Positions 49,595 through 55,474 of a stretch of 55,474 nt of DNA are shown one piece after another (the stretch's first letter is position 1; every line of letters begins with the position of its first letter). The notes below the pieces were generated by a model. It ran no database searches, had not been told where the DNA came from, and saw only the letters and a program-made list of their open reading frames with translations. Source of the stretch: Chloroflexota bacterium (GTDB taxonomy: Bacteria > Chloroflexota > Anaerolineae > Anaerolineales > Villigracilaceae); contig JACRBJ010000097.1 of NCBI GenBank assembly GCA_016234555.1, forward strand, positions 1 to 55,474. Reading direction: 5' to 3'. Position numbers and translations under genes: made by a program.

Positions 49595-50355
49595 TGCCCT
49601 TCCATCACCTCACCCACCGTTTTGACGACAAGCCCATTGGATTGTTGTTCCCCAAGCCATTGGGCAAATTTCATGAAAACATCGAGTGTAATAGCATATT
49701 TGTCGCAGCCGTCGCAGACGTGATGGAAAACAAAAATCGTCCATCCGCCGCCGTTATTTTCCACTTCGGTCACATAGCGCTGCATTTTGGGAAGGCGGGT
49801 ATCGCTCACGATGTACGGCATGGCGCGCAAACCATGCACATTGACCGGGGGAATTATCTCCGGTCCATCCGACACCCCGCGCGCATTTCCGTAGCCGCAA
49901 TCGATGACGGTCCGCATTGCCTCATCATCGTAATGTCCAAAGGGATAGGCGAAAGACGTCACCTCGAAGCCGTAGGCAACCAGGTTGGCGCGGTCCTGGC
50001 AAACCTCGCGTTTCAAATCATCGCCGCGTACATCGGTGAGTTTAACGTGGCTGAGCGTATGCCCGCCGATTTCATTGCCGTCGTTGTACAGGTCGCGCAG
50101 TTGGTCGTCGGTCATGTAGCCGCTCGAATTGGTAAATCCGCTGACGACGTAGAACGTGGCTCGCAGATTATTTTCCGTAAGGACAGAGCGAACGGAATAG
50201 TTGTCGGCATCGCCGTCGTCGAAGGTCAGGCTGACCACGGTATTTTTGAATACAAATTCCTGACGAGTTGGGGCGGGCGTGGATGGTACCGGCGCGGCGG
50301 TGCAGCCGGACAAACCAATCAGCAGGAAGGCAAACAGGGTAAAAATTTTCTTCAT
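49591..50355 (-). CDS. Polysaccharide deacetylase (NodB family) lipoprotein
   Basis: 254 residues. Signal ending LIGLSGC (lipobox), Pro/Thr linker, then NodB motifs: VVSLTFDDGDADNY (motif 1, metal and catalytic Asp), GGHTLSHVKLTD (motif 2, HxxxH metal ligands) and SFAYPFGHYDDEAM (motif 3). It removes acetyl groups from an exported glycan such as N-acetylglucosamine polymer. Its stop overlaps the ATG of the decayed RHS frame, which is coincidental. No Shine-Dalgarno sequence stands out. Confidence 0.92.
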   Translation of the reverse strand: MKKIFTLFAFLLIGLSGCTAAPVPSTPAPTRQEFVFKNTVVSLTFDDGDADNYSVRSVLTENNLRATFYVVSGFTNSSGYMTDDQLRDLYNDGNEIGGHTLSHVKLTDVRGDDLKREVCQDRANLVAYGFEVTSFAYPFGHYDDEAMRTVIDCGYGNARGVSDGPEIIPPVNVHGLRAMPYIVSDTRLPKMQRYVTEVENNGGGWTIFVFHHVCDGCDKYAITLDVFMKFAQWLGEQQSNGLVVKTVGEVMEGQ

Positions 50356-50375
50356 CGTTTGATTCGATTAACCTT

Positions 50376-51290
50376 TTATGGCGTGAAAGTAATTTTGGCA
50401 GTGGCGCACATCCCTTTTTGACCGGTGTCCGAGCACAAGGTGAGGATCGCAAGGAGTTCGTGCCCGGTCGGGTCATAATTGAAAGCGGGGGCGCTGAGTA
50501 AATAGGTATCCTTTGGACCAAGCACATCCTTTGTGGATTTCGTCAGGCAGCCGTCCAGGTTTGTAAAGCCGTCGGCGAGGTTCACAACCGTAACATTCGT
50601 TACGTTATCCTTTACCGAGACGTTCACCGACTTAAAGGGAACCGAGCCTTTATTCTTCAATTGGACATCAGCCCACCACGCGCCATTGCACACTTCAAGC
50701 CCCGAATACTCCGCCTTGAATGCGGGGGACGGCGTTGACGTCGATGTCGGCAGCGGAGTTAAAGTGGCAGTCGGCGTGGGCGGAGGAGTGAACACGGGAA
50801 GAAAGGCAAAGGGACCGGTCACGGTTGCGTACTTCCCCCAGACCCAGCAAAACTGGGTCGCGTCATTCGGGTTGCGGATGTACCAGTAGTTGTTGGTTGG
50901 ATCGCGCCCATACACTTCGGCGACTTCGCCCACCAGCAAAGCGCCTTCCATGACATAAACCTTGCCCGGTCCGTTGCGGCAGTTGGTGGGCGTGGAAACG
51001 CTGATCAACGGCACGAGCGGTGTGGATGTAAAAGCCAGCGTCGCCGTCAGGGTTTGGGTGGGAGTGAGCGTTTCTGTCGAGGTGACGGTTGGCAGCTCAG
51101 AAGTTAGCGTAGATGTGGCTGTTGGCGTTGCCAGCCCGGCGCTCCTGGTAAGCTCGGCGACAATGGTCTGCGCGATGGAGGTGTTGATGGCGCCCGGCAC
51201 AGGCGTTGCTGTGACAGGCAGGCTGGCGCAAGCCAGAGTGACCAGCAAGATTGCGGCAACCGACAAAAATTTTTGACGCGCGTGTGACAT
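50376..51290 (-). CDS. Lipoprotein with bacterial SH3-type domain and CARDB-like domain
   Basis: 304 residues. Signal ending LLVTLAC, long Thr/Pro/Ser linker, then TPTNCRNGPGKVYVMEGALL (SH3b pattern: CRxGPGxxY), a second linker, and an Ig/CARDB-like domain (WWADVQLKNKGSVPFKSVNV). SH3b domains bind cell-wall or surface ligands. Starts upstream of the deacetylase (20-bp gap) on the same strand, so both may act at the cell surface. Shares the NCRxGPGxxY...WYIRNP signature seen in many Chloroflexota lipoproteins. Confidence 0.82.
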   Translation of the reverse strand: MSHARQKFLSVAAILLVTLACASLPVTATPVPGAINTSIAQTIVAELTRSAGLATPTATSTLTSELPTVTSTETLTPTQTLTATLAFTSTPLVPLISVSTPTNCRNGPGKVYVMEGALLVGEVAEVYGRDPTNNYWYIRNPNDATQFCWVWGKYATVTGPFAFLPVFTPPPTPTATLTPLPTSTSTPSPAFKAEYSGLEVCNGAWWADVQLKNKGSVPFKSVNVSVKDNVTNVTVVNLADGFTNLDGCLTKSTKDVLGPKDTYLLSAPAFNYDPTGHELLAILTLCSDTGQKGMCATAKITFTP

Positions 51291-51320
51291 GTTCTTTTCC
51301 TCCGGTTGAATCTGGGTGCT

Positions 51321-52175
51321 TCAGGGACGCTCCCCGCCGGCAACTTGTTCCTGTCCATACCAGATCAACCAGCCTTTCATCAGCCATTTTTTGTGAAGGT
51401 CGATTTTATATCCCTTCGCCGCGAGATTTTCCACCGAAGCCGCAAACCATTGCCGCAGCCCAAACGTTTTCGTGGAGGAGGTTTCCGCGACGGAGGATTT
51501 CCATGCCTCGAAGAAATCGTAAATCGCTTCGCCCTTCACCACATGGTGAATGTGATTCTTCGGCAGGACCGCCTGAAAGTCGGCGATGTCGAATCCCATG
51601 CGGAAGTTGGTGCTGAAAACCAGAGCTTCCATTTTCCAACTTGAGCTGTCAGACTCCAAAGTTTTTCTCACCAAATTCGCCACCCACAAACTGCCATACG
51701 GATTCGACGTTCCTTCGATCATCAACCCACCGGGCAGCACGTGACGCGCGAGGGTTTCATACGCGGGAGCAAAATCCTTCTCCTCATATTGACGCAGGAC
51801 GTTGAAGGCGCGAACCAGCCTGACCGATTCCCCAGCCCGCAGCGGCAGGTTGAATCCGCCCACCCGAAAGTGGGTGATCTCGTCCGCGTGAGGCAGGGCG
51901 GCTTCGACGCGTTCCTTGTCTATCTCGACGCCGAGGATCGGCAGGGTCGGGTTGATACGCCGGAAACGCGCCGCGCTTTCGAGGGTGGTGCGGGCATCGA
52001 AGCCATAGCCCAAATCGACGAAAAAGGCATCTCGAAATGAATCCGTTGTCCGCGTGAGAAGCGAAGGCTCGTAGAGCAGGATAAAGTTGTCGACCCGGCG
52101 AAGCCGATTCGCGGCAGTCTTCCCCCTGGTGGGCAATCCCATCGGCTTTTTGGAAATCGCATACGGCGCGGACAT
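51321..52175 (-). CDS. SAM-dependent class I methyltransferase-like protein
   Basis: 284 residues. Motif I reads FFVDLGYGFDARTTLESAAR, with an acidic loop after strand 2 (ILGVEIDKERVEAAL). Motif IV-like LVRAFNVLRQYEEKDFAPAY follows, then VLPGGLMIEGTSNPYGSLW. Substrate unknown; close homologues exist in many bacteria under generic names. TATAAT, 6 nt, ATG: leaderless-type start, right after the rpoC terminator hairpin. Confidence 0.78.
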   Translation of the reverse strand: MSAPYAISKKPMGLPTRGKTAANRLRRVDNFILLYEPSLLTRTTDSFRDAFFVDLGYGFDARTTLESAARFRRINPTLPILGVEIDKERVEAALPHADEITHFRVGGFNLPLRAGESVRLVRAFNVLRQYEEKDFAPAYETLARHVLPGGLMIEGTSNPYGSLWVANLVRKTLESDSSSWKMEALVFSTNFRMGFDIADFQAVLPKNHIHHVVKGEAIYDFFEAWKSSVAETSSTKTFGLRQWFAASVENLAAKGYKIDLHKKWLMKGWLIWYGQEQVAGGERP

Positions 52176-52181
52176 AAATCA

Positions 52182-52217
52182 ATTATACAAGAAGCGGCTC
52201 CATGTGAGCCGCTTCTT
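52182..52217 (-). terminator. rpoC terminator hairpin abutting a leaderless promoter
   Basis: AAGAAGCGGCTC / GAGCCGCTTCTT (52189-52200 with 52206-52217), a 12-bp perfect stem, then TTGTATAATTGATTT and the methyltransferase ATG on the minus strand. The T run is poor; the -10 (52182-52187) begins just 1 nt beyond the stem. Confidence 0.6.
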
Positions 52218-52237
52218 GATTACTGACAACTGATTAC

Positions 52238-55474
<3,237 letters not shown>

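Overview
The window looks like a chromosomal segment of a Chloroflexota bacterium, most likely class Anaerolineae. The reasons are the moderately high GC, the many lipoproteins and secreted proteins with Pro/Thr/Ser-rich linkers, a PucC-like carrier, a GlmL/MutL-like ATPase operon without glutamate mutase genes, a sortase, and numerous short palindromic intergenic repeats. Taxonomy is an inference; no rRNA is present. Nothing suggests phage or plasmid. The left edge carries the end of an insertion sequence, and one AT-richer patch at 47.9-49.6 kb contains a decayed RHS gene.

Layout. 1-0.14 kb: 3' end of an IS. 0.24-3 kb (minus): operon of a PucC-family carrier, a MerR-type regulator and a seven-helix membrane protein. 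3.2-9.2 kb: giant secreted subtilase-like protein with 15 beta-sandwich repeats, apparently catalytically dead. 9.5-11.4 kb: dTDP-sugar genes rfbB-rfbA. 11.5-15 kb: class V aminotransferase, universal stress protein, mobA, AmmeMemoRadiSam-type radical SAM enzyme. 15-19 kb: peptide-type ABC transporter whose binding protein appears circularly permuted, plus two permeases. 19-24.7 kb: rhomboid, gmk, FmdB-like zinc ribbon, tandem ArsR-type regulators with a twin-palindrome operator, DUF711, SpoU methyltransferase, macrodomain. 24.8-26.1 kb: infC-rpmI-rplT, where infC probably starts with AUC. 26.3-26.7 kb: tRNA-Arg followed by an 80-bp tandem array built from its own 3' end. 26.7-37.8 kb: surE, lipoprotein, thrS with a T-box leader, tRNA-Val, a zinc-finger/PP2C phosphatase, sortase, two small proteins, an RlmD-type methyltransferase, a CASTOR/POLLUX-type channel, a sulfite-oxidase-like molybdoenzyme and a membrane protein with an LAxTG-like signal. 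37.9-45.8 kb (minus): seven-gene overlapping operon of unknown function around a MutL-like ASKHA ATPase and a multi-copy PDWL-motif membrane protein. 46-52 kb: glgC, a repeat-rich spacer with a 21-bp minisatellite, lipoproteins, RHS remnant, polysaccharide deacetylase, SH3-type lipoprotein, methyltransferase. 52.2 kb to the end: rpoC, running off the window.

Most unusual points: the permuted solute-binding protein, the uncharacterised ASKHA/PDWL membrane operon (the best candidate for an undescribed system), the tRNA-tail/terminator tandem array, the subtilase with both the catalytic Ser and the oxyanion Asn replaced, AUC initiation of infC, and a recurring arrangement in which a -10 box sits exactly 6 nt before an ATG with no Shine-Dalgarno sequence, which suggests leaderless transcripts for at least six genes.

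All calls come from reading the sequence. Family assignments rest on recognised motifs; no database search was run.
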